A stretch of DNA of 64,000 nt from Pseudomonadota bacterium. GTDB taxonomy: Bacteria > Pseudomonadota > Gammaproteobacteria > Burkholderiales > Burkholderiaceae_E. A program made the translations under genes and the position numbers. The notes beneath the pieces were generated by a model. It was not told the DNA's origin and ran no database searches. It saw nothing but the letters and a program-made list of their open reading frames with translations. Location of the stretch: contig JAEWFA010000033.1 in the NCBI GenBank assembly GCA_023389055.1, forward strand, positions 30,966 through 94,965, written 5' to 3'. Positions 32,739 through 41,497 of the stretch are shown piece by piece (the stretch's first letter is position 1; every line of letters starts with the position of its first letter).

Positions 32739-32945
32739 ATGGACGAAGAAGCATTCCAGCAGAGCATCCGCAAGTTCCTGCGCACCGTTGGCGTTCGCTC
32801 GCAGCAGGAGATCGAGAAGGCCGTTGCGCAGGCGCGCGCCGACGGGCGCATCGGCGACGACGACTCCTTTCCCGCGACGATGACGCTGGACGTCGCCGGG
32901 CTGAAGCTGAACGTCACCTTCGACGGCGAAATCCGGCTGTCGTGA
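32739..32945 (+). CDS. Small conserved protein, DUF6494-like
   Basis: 68 residues, no signal peptide. It starts MDEEAFQQSIRKFLRTVGVRS with an amphipathic helix, followed by QEIEKAVAQARADGRI and a C-terminal beta stretch (MTLDVAGLKLNVTFDGEIRL). The pattern resembles the short DUF6494 proteins of Burkholderiales. GGAGAT lies 8 bases before the ATG, and the gene follows the MaoC-transacylase gene after 13 bases, so the two are probably cotranscribed. Function unknown. Confidence 0.75.
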   Translation: MDEEAFQQSIRKFLRTVGVRSQQEIEKAVAQARADGRIGDDDSFPATMTLDVAGLKLNVTFDGEIRLS

Positions 32946-32970
32946 TCGGCTTCTCACTGCTGCGCGAGCG

Positions 32971-34206
32971 TTGAGCGGCGCTCGCGATTCGCACGACGCC
33001 GCGCACGCGTTGCGCGTGGCGTTCGTGCTTGCGCTCGGCTCGGCGATCGCGCTCGGCCTGGGGCGCTTCTCGTACGCGCTGCTGCTGCAGCCGATGCGCG
33101 ACGACCTCGGCTGGAGCTACCTGACGGCCGGCGCGATGAACACGGTGAATGCCGCCGGCTACCTGGTCGGCGCGCTGCTCGCGCCGCGCTGGCTCGCCCG
33201 CTACGACGCGCGCGCGATCCTGCTCGCCGGGGGCATCGGCGCCTCGGTGCTGCTCGTTGCGCACGGCGTCGTGCTCGCGGACGGGCCGCTCTATGCATTG
33301 CGGCTGCTCACCGGCGTGGCGAGCGCGGCGCTGTTCGTCTCCGGCGGCGTACTCGCCGCGCGCCTGGGCGCTGCACATGCGTCGCGCGCGGGGCTGTTGC
33401 TCGGCATCTTCTATGGCGGCACCGGCCTGGGCATCGTCGCATCGGCACTGCTCGTTCCGCCGCTGCTGGCGCTCGGCGTGGCGCACGCCTGGCAGTGGGC
33501 GTGGGTTGCGCTCGGCATCGCGGCCGCCTTGTCCACGTTCGCAATGTCGGCGCCCACGCGTTCGCTGGCCGCGAAGCCCGTGCGGCGCGACCCGGAGCAC
33601 GGCGGCTTCCAATGGCGTCCGTTCTCGTTCAGCCTGGCCGGCTACTTCATGTTCGGCATCGGCTACATCGGCTACATGACCTTCGTCATCGCGCTGCTGC
33701 GCGAGCAGGGACTCGGCCACGGGCAGACGATCGCGTTCTTCGTGCTGCTCGGCGTCGGGGTCGTCGCGTCGTCGTGGCTGTGGGCGGGGCTGCTGCAGCG
33801 TGCCCGCGGCGGCGAGGCGCTGGGTCTTCTCAACGCGCTGCTCGCGGTCGCCACCGTGCTGCCGGTGTTCAGTGCGCATCCGGTTGCCGTTTTCGTCTCG
33901 GGGGCGCTGTTCGGCAGCGTCTTCCTGTCGCTGGTGGCATCGACGACCGCGCTCGTGCGCCACAACCTTCCGGCCTCGCTGTGGGCGGGCGGCATCGCGG
34001 CGTTCACCATCGTCTTCGCGTTCGGACAGATCGTCGGACCGAGCGTCGTCGGCTGGATCGCCGACGCGGCGGGAGGACTGCAGCGCGGCCTCGGCTTTTC
34101 GGCGCTCGCGCTGGCGCTGGGCGCGATGCTCGCGTTTCGTCAGCGTCCGTTGGGGCACGCGGACGAGGATAATCGTCCGGGGATACGCAAGGAGGAACGA
34201 AGGTGA
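32971..34206 (+). CDS. MFS transporter, YbfB/YjiJ family
   Basis: 411 residues with 12 predicted membrane segments. LGLGRFSYALLLQPMRDDLGWSY in the first loop is typical of the YbfB/YjiJ family of major facilitator proteins, whose substrates are mostly unknown. GGFQWRPFSFSLAGYFMFGIGYIGYMTF marks the start of the second six-helix half (only part quoted as GIGYIGYMTF). The start is TTG, with no ATG upstream; a GTG about 15 codons downstream is an alternative. Its stop overlaps the next gene's GTG (GTGA). Confidence 0.88.
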   Translation: MSGARDSHDAAHALRVAFVLALGSAIALGLGRFSYALLLQPMRDDLGWSYLTAGAMNTVNAAGYLVGALLAPRWLARYDARAILLAGGIGASVLLVAHGVVLADGPLYALRLLTGVASAALFVSGGVLAARLGAAHASRAGLLLGIFYGGTGLGIVASALLVPPLLALGVAHAWQWAWVALGIAAALSTFAMSAPTRSLAAKPVRRDPEHGGFQWRPFSFSLAGYFMFGIGYIGYMTFVIALLREQGLGHGQTIAFFVLLGVGVVASSWLWAGLLQRARGGEALGLLNALLAVATVLPVFSAHPVAVFVSGALFGSVFLSLVASTTALVRHNLPASLWAGGIAAFTIVFAFGQIVGPSVVGWIADAAGGLQRGLGFSALALALGAMLAFRQRPLGHADEDNRPGIRKEERR

Positions 34207-35339
34207 ACGAAGCCGTCTCGCTGCCGGCGATCCTCGGCCGCTCGCGCAGCGCGCTTGCGCGCGCGGTGACGATGTTCGAGAACGAGCGGCCCGGCGCCGA
34301 CGAACTGCACGCAGGTCTCGCGTCGCACCTGGGTCGCGCGCACGTCGTCGGCATCACCGGCGCGCCGGGCGCCGGGAAGTCGACGTTGATCGACGCATTG
34401 CTCGGCGCACTCGTCGCGAATGGTCGCTCGGTCGCGGTCGTCGCGGTCGACCCGTCGAGTCCGGTCAGCGGCGGGGCGATCCTCGGCGACCGTGTGCGCA
34501 TGGGCGAGGCGGCGTCGCACGACGACGTTTTCGTGCGCTCGCTGTCGTCGCGCGGGCACCTGGGTGGGCTGTCGCGCGCCGCCGGACGAATCATCGACCT
34601 CTTCGACGCCGCCGGCTTCGACGTCGTGCTCGTCGAGACGGTCGGCACCGGGCAGTCGGAAGTGGAGATCCGCGACTTCGCCGACACGAAGGTCGTCGTC
34701 TGTCCGCCGGGACTCGGCGACGAGGTGCAGTCCATCAAGGCGGGCATCCTCGAGATCGCCGACATCCTGGTGGTGAACAAGGCCGATTCGCCGATCGCCA
34801 AGCGCACCTACGACGACATGCGCGCGCTGTCGCGACTGCGACGCAGGCCGCAGTGGTCGGTGCCGGTGCTGCGCACGGTCGCGACTACCGGCGAGGGGAT
34901 CGACGAACTCGTTGCCGCGATCGGCGAGCACGCGAAGGCGATGGGCAAGGGCAGTCGAGTCGCAGCCGCGGGCGCCCCGTCGGGACCGAAGCGGGCCCCG
35001 GCCGCGCATGCGAGCGACGACGAGTTGTTCGAGGCGATGCGCGTCTGGCGCGCGGCGGGCAAGGGCGTCGCGCTTGCCACCGTCGTTCGCACCTGGGGGT
35101 CGTCGCCGCGCGCCGAAGGAAGCCTGCTCGCCGTCGAGCAGGGGGGCGGTTTCCTCGGCTCGGTTTCGGGCGGCTGCGTCGAGGGCGCTGTCATCTCCGA
35201 GGCGCTCGAGGTCATCGCCGACGGCAAGCCGCGGATGCTCGAGTTCGGCGTCAGCGACGAGCAGGCGTGGGAGGTCGGGCTCGCCTGCGGCGGGAAGGTG
35301 CAGGTCTACGTCGAGCGGGTGGACGCGAAACGAGGCTGA
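34203..35339 (+). CDS. MeaB/ArgK-type GTPase fused to an XdhC/CoxI N-terminal domain
   Basis: 378 residues. Residues 1-250 are a MeaB G3E-type GTPase, which gates cofactor loading of B12-dependent mutases: Walker A GAPGAGKST (53-61), DPSSPVSGGAILGDRVRM (83-100), VETVGTGQSE (144-153) and NKAD (192-195). After a linker (251-270) comes an XdhC/CoxI N-terminal domain: GSSPRAEGS (299-307), GSVSGGCVEGAV (319-330) and LACGGKVQVYVE; XdhC-type proteins sulfurate and insert the Mo cofactor of xanthine-dehydrogenase-family enzymes. Such a fusion is unusual. GTG start with AAGGAGG upstream, overlapping the MFS stop. The MeaB part lacks the long C-terminal dimerisation arm. Both client enzyme types are encoded at 47.9-53.7 kb. 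Confidence 0.9.
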   Translation: MNEAVSLPAILGRSRSALARAVTMFENERPGADELHAGLASHLGRAHVVGITGAPGAGKSTLIDALLGALVANGRSVAVVAVDPSSPVSGGAILGDRVRMGEAASHDDVFVRSLSSRGHLGGLSRAAGRIIDLFDAAGFDVVLVETVGTGQSEVEIRDFADTKVVVCPPGLGDEVQSIKAGILEIADILVVNKADSPIAKRTYDDMRALSRLRRRPQWSVPVLRTVATTGEGIDELVAAIGEHAKAMGKGSRVAAAGAPSGPKRAPAAHASDDELFEAMRVWRAAGKGVALATVVRTWGSSPRAEGSLLAVEQGGGFLGSVSGGCVEGAVISEALEVIADGKPRMLEFGVSDEQAWEVGLACGGKVQVYVERVDAKRG

Positions 35340-35426
35340 AGGTCGGCCGCGCGGCGCCGTCATCGCGGCTCGTTTCGTGCAATCATCGATCGTTCGACCG
35401 CAACCGATGAGGCACGGAAGACTGCG

Positions 35427-36173
35427 ATGGACGCGGAACTCTTCGATTCGATGCTCGCGGAGCGCGCGGCAAAGCGCCCGTTCGCGCTTGTCACCCGGCT
35501 GAGCGACGGAGCACAGGCGCTCGTCTCCGAGGATCGCGTGCGCGGCAATCTCCCGCTCGACGACGAACAAGTCGACGAGACGCGCCGGCGCACGCTCGCC
35601 GATCGCAGCGGCGCGCTCGAGACGGCCGACGAGCCCACGTTCGTACGGTGTCACGCGCGCCCGCCGCGACTGGTCGTCGTCGGCGCCGTGCACATCACGC
35701 AGGCACTCGCGCCGATGGCGGCGATGGCGGGCTTCGAGGTGCACGTGATCGACCCGCGTCGGGCCTTCGCGACCGCCGAGCGACTGCCCGGCGTGAGTGT
35801 GAGCACCGAATGGCCGGGGGAGGCGATAGCCCGCATCGGCATCGACGCGCGCACCGCGGTCGTTACCCTGTCGCACGATCCGAAGCTCGACGATCCCGCA
35901 CTGATCGCCGCATTGCGCAGCCGCGCCTTCTACATCGGGGCGCTGGGCAGCACGCGCACGCACGCCAGGCGCGTTGCGCGGCTCACCGAAGCGGGATTGG
36001 CCGACGCGATCGCGCGCATCCACGCGCCGGTGGGCCTGGACCTCGGCGGTCGAGCGCCGGTGGAGATCGCGGTGGCGATCGTCGCGCAGCTCATCCGCGC
36101 GCGCTACGCGAAGCCCTCGAAGGAGACGACGCAGGAGCAGTCTTCCTCGGCAGGCTCGGTGCGAGCAGCATAG
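35427..36173 (+). CDS. XdhC-family protein, Rossmann (C-terminal) domain only
   Basis: 248 residues. After an 80-residue N-terminal region, RPPRLVVVGAVHITQALAPMAAMAGFEVHVIDPR (beta-alpha-beta Rossmann start; VVGAVHI is the nucleotide loop) and SHDPKLDDPAL, YIGALGSTRTHARR, IHAPVGLDLGGR follow, the XdhC C-terminal domain. It lacks the N-terminal GSSPR/SGGCVE domain, which is instead fused to MeaB in the preceding gene, so XdhC is effectively split across the two proteins, as CoxI/CoxF are in CO dehydrogenase clusters. It is 87 bases downstream of the fusion gene. Its last 83 bases overlap the convergent NnrS gene. Confidence 0.9.
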   Translation: MDAELFDSMLAERAAKRPFALVTRLSDGAQALVSEDRVRGNLPLDDEQVDETRRRTLADRSGALETADEPTFVRCHARPPRLVVVGAVHITQALAPMAAMAGFEVHVIDPRRAFATAERLPGVSVSTEWPGEAIARIGIDARTAVVTLSHDPKLDDPALIAALRSRAFYIGALGSTRTHARRVARLTEAGLADAIARIHAPVGLDLGGRAPVEIAVAIVAQLIRARYAKPSKETTQEQSSSAGSVRAA

Positions 36174-37296
36174 GCGCGAAGCGCGCGAGCCACGCCGAGA
36201 AGCCCCCCGCAAACAGCAGCGCGGCGAGCGCGACCGGCGCGTTTCCCAGTCCGTGCACGCTCGCCGCCAGGCGGAGCAGCGCAGCGACGAGCAGCGCGGC
36301 GCCGGCGGCGACGATCGACGGCGGCATGTCGAGCGGCCGTCCGGTGTGCCGCAACACCACGCGCGTCATCAGCCCGAGCATCATCAGCCCCAGGCTGCCG
36401 ACCGTGAACGCGTGCACCCACGCGTCGGCGGGGACGGAGTTCCCGAACGCTGCGATCGTGCGCAACGCGAATGCTGCGACGAGCCAGGCGAAACCGAGGT
36501 TCATCGAGAGCACGATCGGTTCCTCGGCCGCCCGCCAGCCTTTCCAGCGTATGACGCGCACGCCGTGCACCAGCGTGCAGGCGAGGGCCGCGACGCCGAT
36601 CCACGCGTCCGGGGCGGCTGCAAGATCGAGCGCGGCGAGAACGACGACGAGCACGACCGATGCGGCTTCGAGCGCCGGCACGAAGGGTGCCTGGTCGCCA
36701 CGGCCCTTCGCACGCAGGACGTTTCCGGTGAACACCGGCGTGAAGAGCCCGCCCACGAGCACGTAGAGCACGACGATGGCGTACACGGCGCCGCGCAGCG
36801 CGCCGGCGCTCGCGGGAGCGGCGCCGTAGTGCGACGCGAGTTGCGCCGCGTAGATCCCGGCAAGCACGAGGGGCAAGAACAGGTAGCGCCGGTTCGTCGC
36901 GCGCAGCAGGTGCGGCAGCACGGTGGCGAAGAGCGCGGGGACGAACAGCAGGTCGACGACGACGAGCCAGGCGTAGGACGACGTCCATGCGATCCACACG
37001 GCGGCGCGTCCGGCGCACCACAATGCCGTGAGCTGTAAGAGGCGCGCGCCGCGCACCTCGTCGGTGCCGGCCCAGCTCGGCAACGCCGTGAGAACGACGC
37101 CGGCGATGATCGAGACGGCGAAGCCGAACATCATTTCGTGCGCGTGCCACGACCGCGTCGCGAACGAGGGCCACGACGCCGCGTCGGGCGACGCGAGCGC
37201 GAAGGCCCAGGCGAGCATCAGCGCAGCGCCGTATGCCACGCCGACGAGAAAGAACGGGCGGAAGCCGCTGGACCACAGCGGCAAGGCGGAAGGCAT
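36091..37296 (-). CDS. NnrS family heme/copper membrane protein
   Basis: 401 residues with about 12 hydrophobic segments. PLWSSGFRPFFLVGVAYG, SWHAHEMMFGFAVSIIAGVVLTALPSW (part) and AFTVGSLGLMMLGLMTRVVLRHTGR (part) are the NnrS hallmarks, with His residues (HAHEMMFG) that could bind heme or copper. NnrS helps cells resist nitric oxide and metal-related stress. ATG 37296 is used; an in-frame TTG 22 codons upstream lacks a ribosome site. The gene is last in the long minus-strand block, 96 bases after the LivK-type gene, so it may simply be a downstream passenger. Confidence 0.88.
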   Translation of the reverse strand: MPSALPLWSSGFRPFFLVGVAYGAALMLAWAFALASPDAASWPSFATRSWHAHEMMFGFAVSIIAGVVLTALPSWAGTDEVRGARLLQLTALWCAGRAAVWIAWTSSYAWLVVVDLLFVPALFATVLPHLLRATNRRYLFLPLVLAGIYAAQLASHYGAAPASAGALRGAVYAIVVLYVLVGGLFTPVFTGNVLRAKGRGDQAPFVPALEAASVVLVVVLAALDLAAAPDAWIGVAALACTLVHGVRVIRWKGWRAAEEPIVLSMNLGFAWLVAAFALRTIAAFGNSVPADAWVHAFTVGSLGLMMLGLMTRVVLRHTGRPLDMPPSIVAAGAALLVAALLRLAASVHGLGNAPVALAALLFAGGFSAWLARFAPMLLAPSLPRKTAPASSPSRASRSARG

Positions 37297-37392
37297 TGCG
37301 GGGCAGGCCGCAGGTGCGGCGAGGTGAGTGGTGGGGCGAGTGGGCGGCGTGGGGACCGCCAACGGCGCCCCGGCGCTCAGTCGCCCCTGCGA

Positions 37393-38547
37393 TCAGTCGC
37401 CCAGCAGCGAGAACTTGCCGTCCTTGATCGTCATCAGCACGCGGCCGCGCCGGTCGTAGCCCGAATGGTCCTGCGGCGTCATGTTGACCACGCCCTGCGA
37501 CGTGACGAGGTCGTGCGTGCCCTCGATCGCATCGCGCAGCGCAGCGCGGAACTCGGCCGTCCCGGGCTTGCCCTTCTTCGCGGCTTCCGGAATCGCGTGC
37601 TGCAGCAGCAGCCCCGAGTCGTAGACGCCGGCGCCGAAGATCGGCGGCTGCTGGTTGAACTGCTTCTGGTAGGCGCCGACGTATTCGGCGGCGACCTTCT
37701 TCGTCGGCGAGCTGGCAGGAAGCTGGTCGAGCACCAGCAGCAGCGGGCCGACGATGAACGCGCCTTCGACCTTCTTGCCACCGATCTGGACGAAAGCGCC
37801 CGACGCGGAGCCGTGCGTGTGGAAGATCGGCCCCTTGAAGCCGGCGTCGACGAGTTGCACGTGCGGCAGCGCCGCGCCGGCCGCCACGCCGGCAACGAGC
37901 ACGGCATCCGGTTTCGCGGCGATCAGCTTGAGCACCTGGCCGGTGACGCTCGTGTCGGTGCGCGCGTAGCGTTCGTCGGCCACGACTTTCAGGCCGGCCT
38001 TCTCGGCCATCGGCGCGAAGACCTTGTACCAGACGTCGCCGTACGGGTCGTTGTAGCCGATGAATCCGACGGTCTTGACGCCGCGCGCCTTCATCGCCTC
38101 GATCAGGCCGTCGCTGATGACGTCGTCGTTCGGGTGCGCCTTGAACACCCATCGCTTGTTGTCGTCCATCGGCAGGACGACGGCGCCCGTGCCGACCGGC
38201 GCGAGCATCGGCGTCTTCGCTTCGCCGACGAACTGCAGCACGGCCATCGCGTTGGGCGAGCCGGACGGGCCGATGATCGCGTCGACCTTGTCCTCGCTGA
38301 GCAGCTTCTTGGTGAGCTGCACCGTCTGCGTCGAGTCGCTCGCATCGTCGTACGAGACGTAGTCGACGGTGTAGTCGCCGATCTTCTTCGGCAGCAACGC
38401 GACCGTGTTCTTCTGCGGTATGCCGACGAAGGCCGTCGGACCGGTTGCCGATGTGATCACTCCGATCTTCACCTGTGCATGCGCCGACATCGTTGCGGCG
38501 AACGCGACGGCGGCGACGGCCGCCAGCCAAGCCCTGCTCTGCTTCAT
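37393..38547 (-). CDS. Liv-type ABC transporter substrate-binding protein
   Basis: 384 residues. Signal peptide cleaved near AHA|QV (residue 24). Mature start VKIGVITSATGPTAFVGIPQ and the segments IIGPSGSPNAMAVLQFV, VGFIGYNDPYGD and GAGVYDSGLLLQHAI are those of the type I periplasmic receptor family (LivK/AmiC). CAGGAGA lies 7 bases before the ATG. It is the receptor of the importer encoded by LivMG, LivH and LivF upstream in the same operon. Members of this group bind amino acids, amides, aromatic acids and urea, so 'branched-chain amino acid' should not be assumed. Confidence 0.94.
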   Translation of the reverse strand: MKQSRAWLAAVAAVAFAATMSAHAQVKIGVITSATGPTAFVGIPQKNTVALLPKKIGDYTVDYVSYDDASDSTQTVQLTKKLLSEDKVDAIIGPSGSPNAMAVLQFVGEAKTPMLAPVGTGAVVLPMDDNKRWVFKAHPNDDVISDGLIEAMKARGVKTVGFIGYNDPYGDVWYKVFAPMAEKAGLKVVADERYARTDTSVTGQVLKLIAAKPDAVLVAGVAAGAALPHVQLVDAGFKGPIFHTHGSASGAFVQIGGKKVEGAFIVGPLLLVLDQLPASSPTKKVAAEYVGAYQKQFNQQPPIFGAGVYDSGLLLQHAIPEAAKKGKPGTAEFRAALRDAIEGTHDLVTSQGVVNMTPQDHSGYDRRGRVLMTIKDGKFSLLGD

Positions 38548-38587
38548 CTGCGTCTCCTGACCTTCGTTGAAGAAATGCACTGCGTCG

Positions 38588-40435
38588 TCAATCGATTCCG
38601 CCCAGATACGCCTCGAGCACCGCGGGATTCTGCTGCACGTCTTCGGGCAGGCCCTCGGCGATTTTCTCACCGAACTCCATTACGACGACGCGATCGGCCA
38701 GACCCATGACGAACTCCATGTCGTGCTCGACGAGCAGCACGCCCATCCCCTCGGCGCGAAGCCGGTCGAGCAACGCGGCAAGCGCCTGTTTCTCGCGCCA
38801 GCGCAGCCCCGCGGCCGGCTCGTCGAGCAGCAGCAGGCACGGATCGGTGGCCAGCGCGCGCGCGATCTCAACGATTCGTTGCTGGCCGAGCGCCAGGCTT
38901 CCCGCCGGCTCGAACATCCTGTCGCGCAGTCCCACGCGCTCGATCTGTCGAGCGGCTTCCGCGAGCAGGCGGCGCTCTTCGGCGCGCTCGACGTGCAGCG
39001 ACGCGGCGACTACGCCGCGCGCCCCGCGCATGTGCGCGCCGAGCGCGACGTTCTCGAGCACGGACATCGTCGGCAGCAGCCGCACGTGCTGGAAAGTGCG
39101 CCCCATGCCCCGTTGCGCGATGCGTCGGGACGGCAGCGCCTCGATGCGCTGGCCGAGAAAGACGACCGAGCCCTCGCTCGCGCGGCCGACCCCCGAGATG
39201 CAATCGAACAGCGTCGACTTGCCGGCGCCGTTCGGCCCGATCAGCGCCATCACTTCCGAGGCGCGCACCTCCAGGCTCACGCTGCGGTTCGCGACGAGCC
39301 CGCCGAAGCGCTTGGTGAGGTTGCGCACCTCGAGCAGCGGCGTTCCCGGTGCCGCCAGCGCGCGCCTGGGCAGCGGCTCGGCGTCGTCGACCTCGCGGGT
39401 CGTTTCGCTGCGCGCCGCACCGGCGAACGCGCGCGAGACGATCGGCCACAGGCCGTTCGGCGCGCGCTGCAGCACGAGCACCATCAGCACGCCGAACACG
39501 ATCGTCTCGAAGTTGCCGCTCGCGCCGAGCAGCGACGGCAGCCAGTCCTGCAACCACTGCTTCAGGATCGTGATTACGCCTGCGCCTACCACCGCACCCC
39601 ATACGTGCGCCGCGCCGCCGATGACCGCCATGAACAGATATTCGATGCCGTAGTTCAGGCTGAACGGCGTCGGGTTCACGAAGCGCTGCATGTGCGCGTA
39701 CAGCCATCCGGACAGCGCCGCGAGCAGCGCGGCAACGAGGAAGGCGACGATCTTCGAGCGCGCGGTGTCGATGCCCATCGCCTCGGCCATCGCCGTGCCG
39801 CCCTTCAAGGCGCGGATCGCGCGCCCTTCACGAGAATCGAGCAGATTGTGGGTGGTCCACAGCGCGGCGAGTACGACCGCCCAGATCAGGTAGTAGAAAT
39901 CGCGCGAGTCGCGGATCGGAACGCCGAAGGCGGTGAGCGACGGAATGCCGGTGAGGCCGGTGTGGCCGCCGAGCACGTCGAGGTTGCCGAAGAGGAAATA
40001 CAGGCTGATTCCCCAGGCGATCGTGCCGAGCGGCAGGTAGTGTCCGGACAGTCGCAGCGTCAGCGCGCCGAGCATCCAGGCGACGAGCGCAGTGATCGCC
40101 AATCCGAGCGCCAGTCCGACCCAGGGCGATGCGCCCGCCCAGGCGAGCCAGCCCGGCAACGCCTTCGTCGTCGTGAGCCACGCGCTCGCGTAGGCGCCCA
40201 GGCCGACGAACGCTGCCTGTCCGAACGACGTGAGGCCGGCAACGCCGGTCAGCAGCACCAGTCCGAGCGCAACGAGCGCGTAGAGGCCGATGTAATCGAG
40301 CAGCGTGATCTGGAAATCGGGCAGCACGTACGGCGCCGCGACGAGCGCGGCGACGAAGAGCGCGAGCGCGACGAGGCGCCCCGTCGGCCTGCGGCGCGCA
40401 GAGGCCGCAGGCTGCGCGACGGCCGGCGCATTCAT
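38588..40435 (-). CDS. Fused Liv-type permease-ATPase (LivM-LivG)
   Basis: 615 residues. Residues about 20-330 are a LivM permease (LDYIGLYALVALGLVLLTGVAGLTSFGQAAFVGLGAY in part; GHTGLTGIPSL). After a charged linker, residues 365-610 are a LivG ATPase: Walker A GPNGAGKST at 400-408, signature LALGQQRIVEIARAL (G-Q-Q form), Walker B LLLLDEP and a tail RVVVMEFGEKIAEGLP. Fusing LivM to LivG is found in some Burkholderiales and fixes the 1:1 stoichiometry. The ATG overlaps the LivH stop by 4 bases. Confidence 0.95.
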   Translation of the reverse strand: MNAPAVAQPAASARRRPTGRLVALALFVAALVAAPYVLPDFQITLLDYIGLYALVALGLVLLTGVAGLTSFGQAAFVGLGAYASAWLTTTKALPGWLAWAGASPWVGLALGLAITALVAWMLGALTLRLSGHYLPLGTIAWGISLYFLFGNLDVLGGHTGLTGIPSLTAFGVPIRDSRDFYYLIWAVVLAALWTTHNLLDSREGRAIRALKGGTAMAEAMGIDTARSKIVAFLVAALLAALSGWLYAHMQRFVNPTPFSLNYGIEYLFMAVIGGAAHVWGAVVGAGVITILKQWLQDWLPSLLGASGNFETIVFGVLMVLVLQRAPNGLWPIVSRAFAGAARSETTREVDDAEPLPRRALAAPGTPLLEVRNLTKRFGGLVANRSVSLEVRASEVMALIGPNGAGKSTLFDCISGVGRASEGSVVFLGQRIEALPSRRIAQRGMGRTFQHVRLLPTMSVLENVALGAHMRGARGVVAASLHVERAEERRLLAEAARQIERVGLRDRMFEPAGSLALGQQRIVEIARALATDPCLLLLDEPAAGLRWREKQALAALLDRLRAEGMGVLLVEHDMEFVMGLADRVVVMEFGEKIAEGLPEDVQQNPAVLEAYLGGID

Positions 40436-41481
40436 TCGTCGTCCTCCGTCACGCGCGACGTCAACGAGCGCCACAGCAGAACCGGGATGATCACCGTGAA
40501 GACGATGACTTCCTTGAACGCAGACGCCCAGAACGACGAGAACGATTCGAGGAAGCCGACGAGCAACGCGCCGAGCGCGGCGAGCGGGTAGCTCGCGAGC
40601 CCGCCGACGATCGCCGCGACGAACCCCTTCAGGCCGAAGAGGAATCCGGTGTCGTAATAGATCGTCGTGATCGGCGCGACCAGCACCCCCGAGAGTGCGC
40701 CGATCAGCGCGGCGAGCGTGAACGACAGCTTCCCGGCGAGGACCGTCGAGATGCCCATCAGCCGTGCGCCGACGCGATTGATCGCGGTGGCGCGCAGCGC
40801 CTTGCCGTAGATCGTTCGCTCGAAGAACAGCCACAGCGCCGCGATCAGCGCGAGCGAGGCGCCGACCACCCACAGCGTCTGGCCGTTGATGCCGATCGGG
40901 CCGAGCTCGAAGCGCGCATCGGAGAACGCCGGTGTGCGCGTGCCCTCGGCGCCGAAGAAGAGCAGCCCCAGGCCGACGAGCGCGAGATGCACGGCGACGG
41001 CGACGATCAGCAGCACGAGCACGGAGGCGTGCGCGATCGGCTGGAACGCCAGGCGGTAGATCATCGGCCCGAGCGGAACGATCAGCGCGAGCGCGAGGGC
41101 CACCTGCAGCGGCAGCGCGAGCTTCGCCGGATCGATCGCGAAGAGCACGAGCGCGGCGAGCGCCGGATAGGCGAGGTTCCACCCGACGATCGACTTGACG
41201 GGAACGCCTGCCCCGCCTTCGCGCGCGCGCCGCCACCCGACGATGCCGTCGACGACGGCGACCGCGATTCCCGCGCCGATCAGCAGCCACAAGGTGCCCG
41301 GCGTGCGGCCCGCCTGGAAGCTCGCCAGCGTGAGCGCGCCCATCGAGACGAACTCGCCCTGGGGGATGAAGATGACGCGAGTGACGGCGAACAGCAGCAC
41401 GAGCGCGAGTGCGAGCAGCGCGTAGATCGCGCCGTTGGTGATCCCGTCCTGCGACAGCAGCAGTGCGATCTGCAGGTTCAT
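40432..41481 (-). CDS. Liv-type ABC transporter permease (LivH)
   Basis: 349 residues, longer than a typical LivH of about 290-300 because of an insertion of about 50 residues around positions 60-120 (LLIGAGIAVAVVDGIVGWRRAREGG and an extra helix). LSQDGITNGAIYALLALALVLLFAVTRVIFIPQGEFVSMGA is the classic LivH start; AINRVGARLMGI and FTLAALIGALSGVLVAP are conserved later motifs (short pieces). Inner-membrane channel subunit pairing with LivM. The ATG at 41481 starts homology; it lies 16 bases after the HAD/crotonase stop. Confidence 0.94.
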   Translation of the reverse strand: MNLQIALLLSQDGITNGAIYALLALALVLLFAVTRVIFIPQGEFVSMGALTLASFQAGRTPGTLWLLIGAGIAVAVVDGIVGWRRAREGGAGVPVKSIVGWNLAYPALAALVLFAIDPAKLALPLQVALALALIVPLGPMIYRLAFQPIAHASVLVLLIVAVAVHLALVGLGLLFFGAEGTRTPAFSDARFELGPIGINGQTLWVVGASLALIAALWLFFERTIYGKALRATAINRVGARLMGISTVLAGKLSFTLAALIGALSGVLVAPITTIYYDTGFLFGLKGFVAAIVGGLASYPLAALGALLVGFLESFSSFWASAFKEVIVFTVIIPVLLWRSLTSRVTEDDE

Positions 41482-41497
41482 TGGCCTGTCCGCGCTC

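Noticed and set aside
36104..38530. 808-codon minus-strand open frame spanning LivK and NnrS
   Set aside because: Runs in another frame through both real genes and contains no domain.
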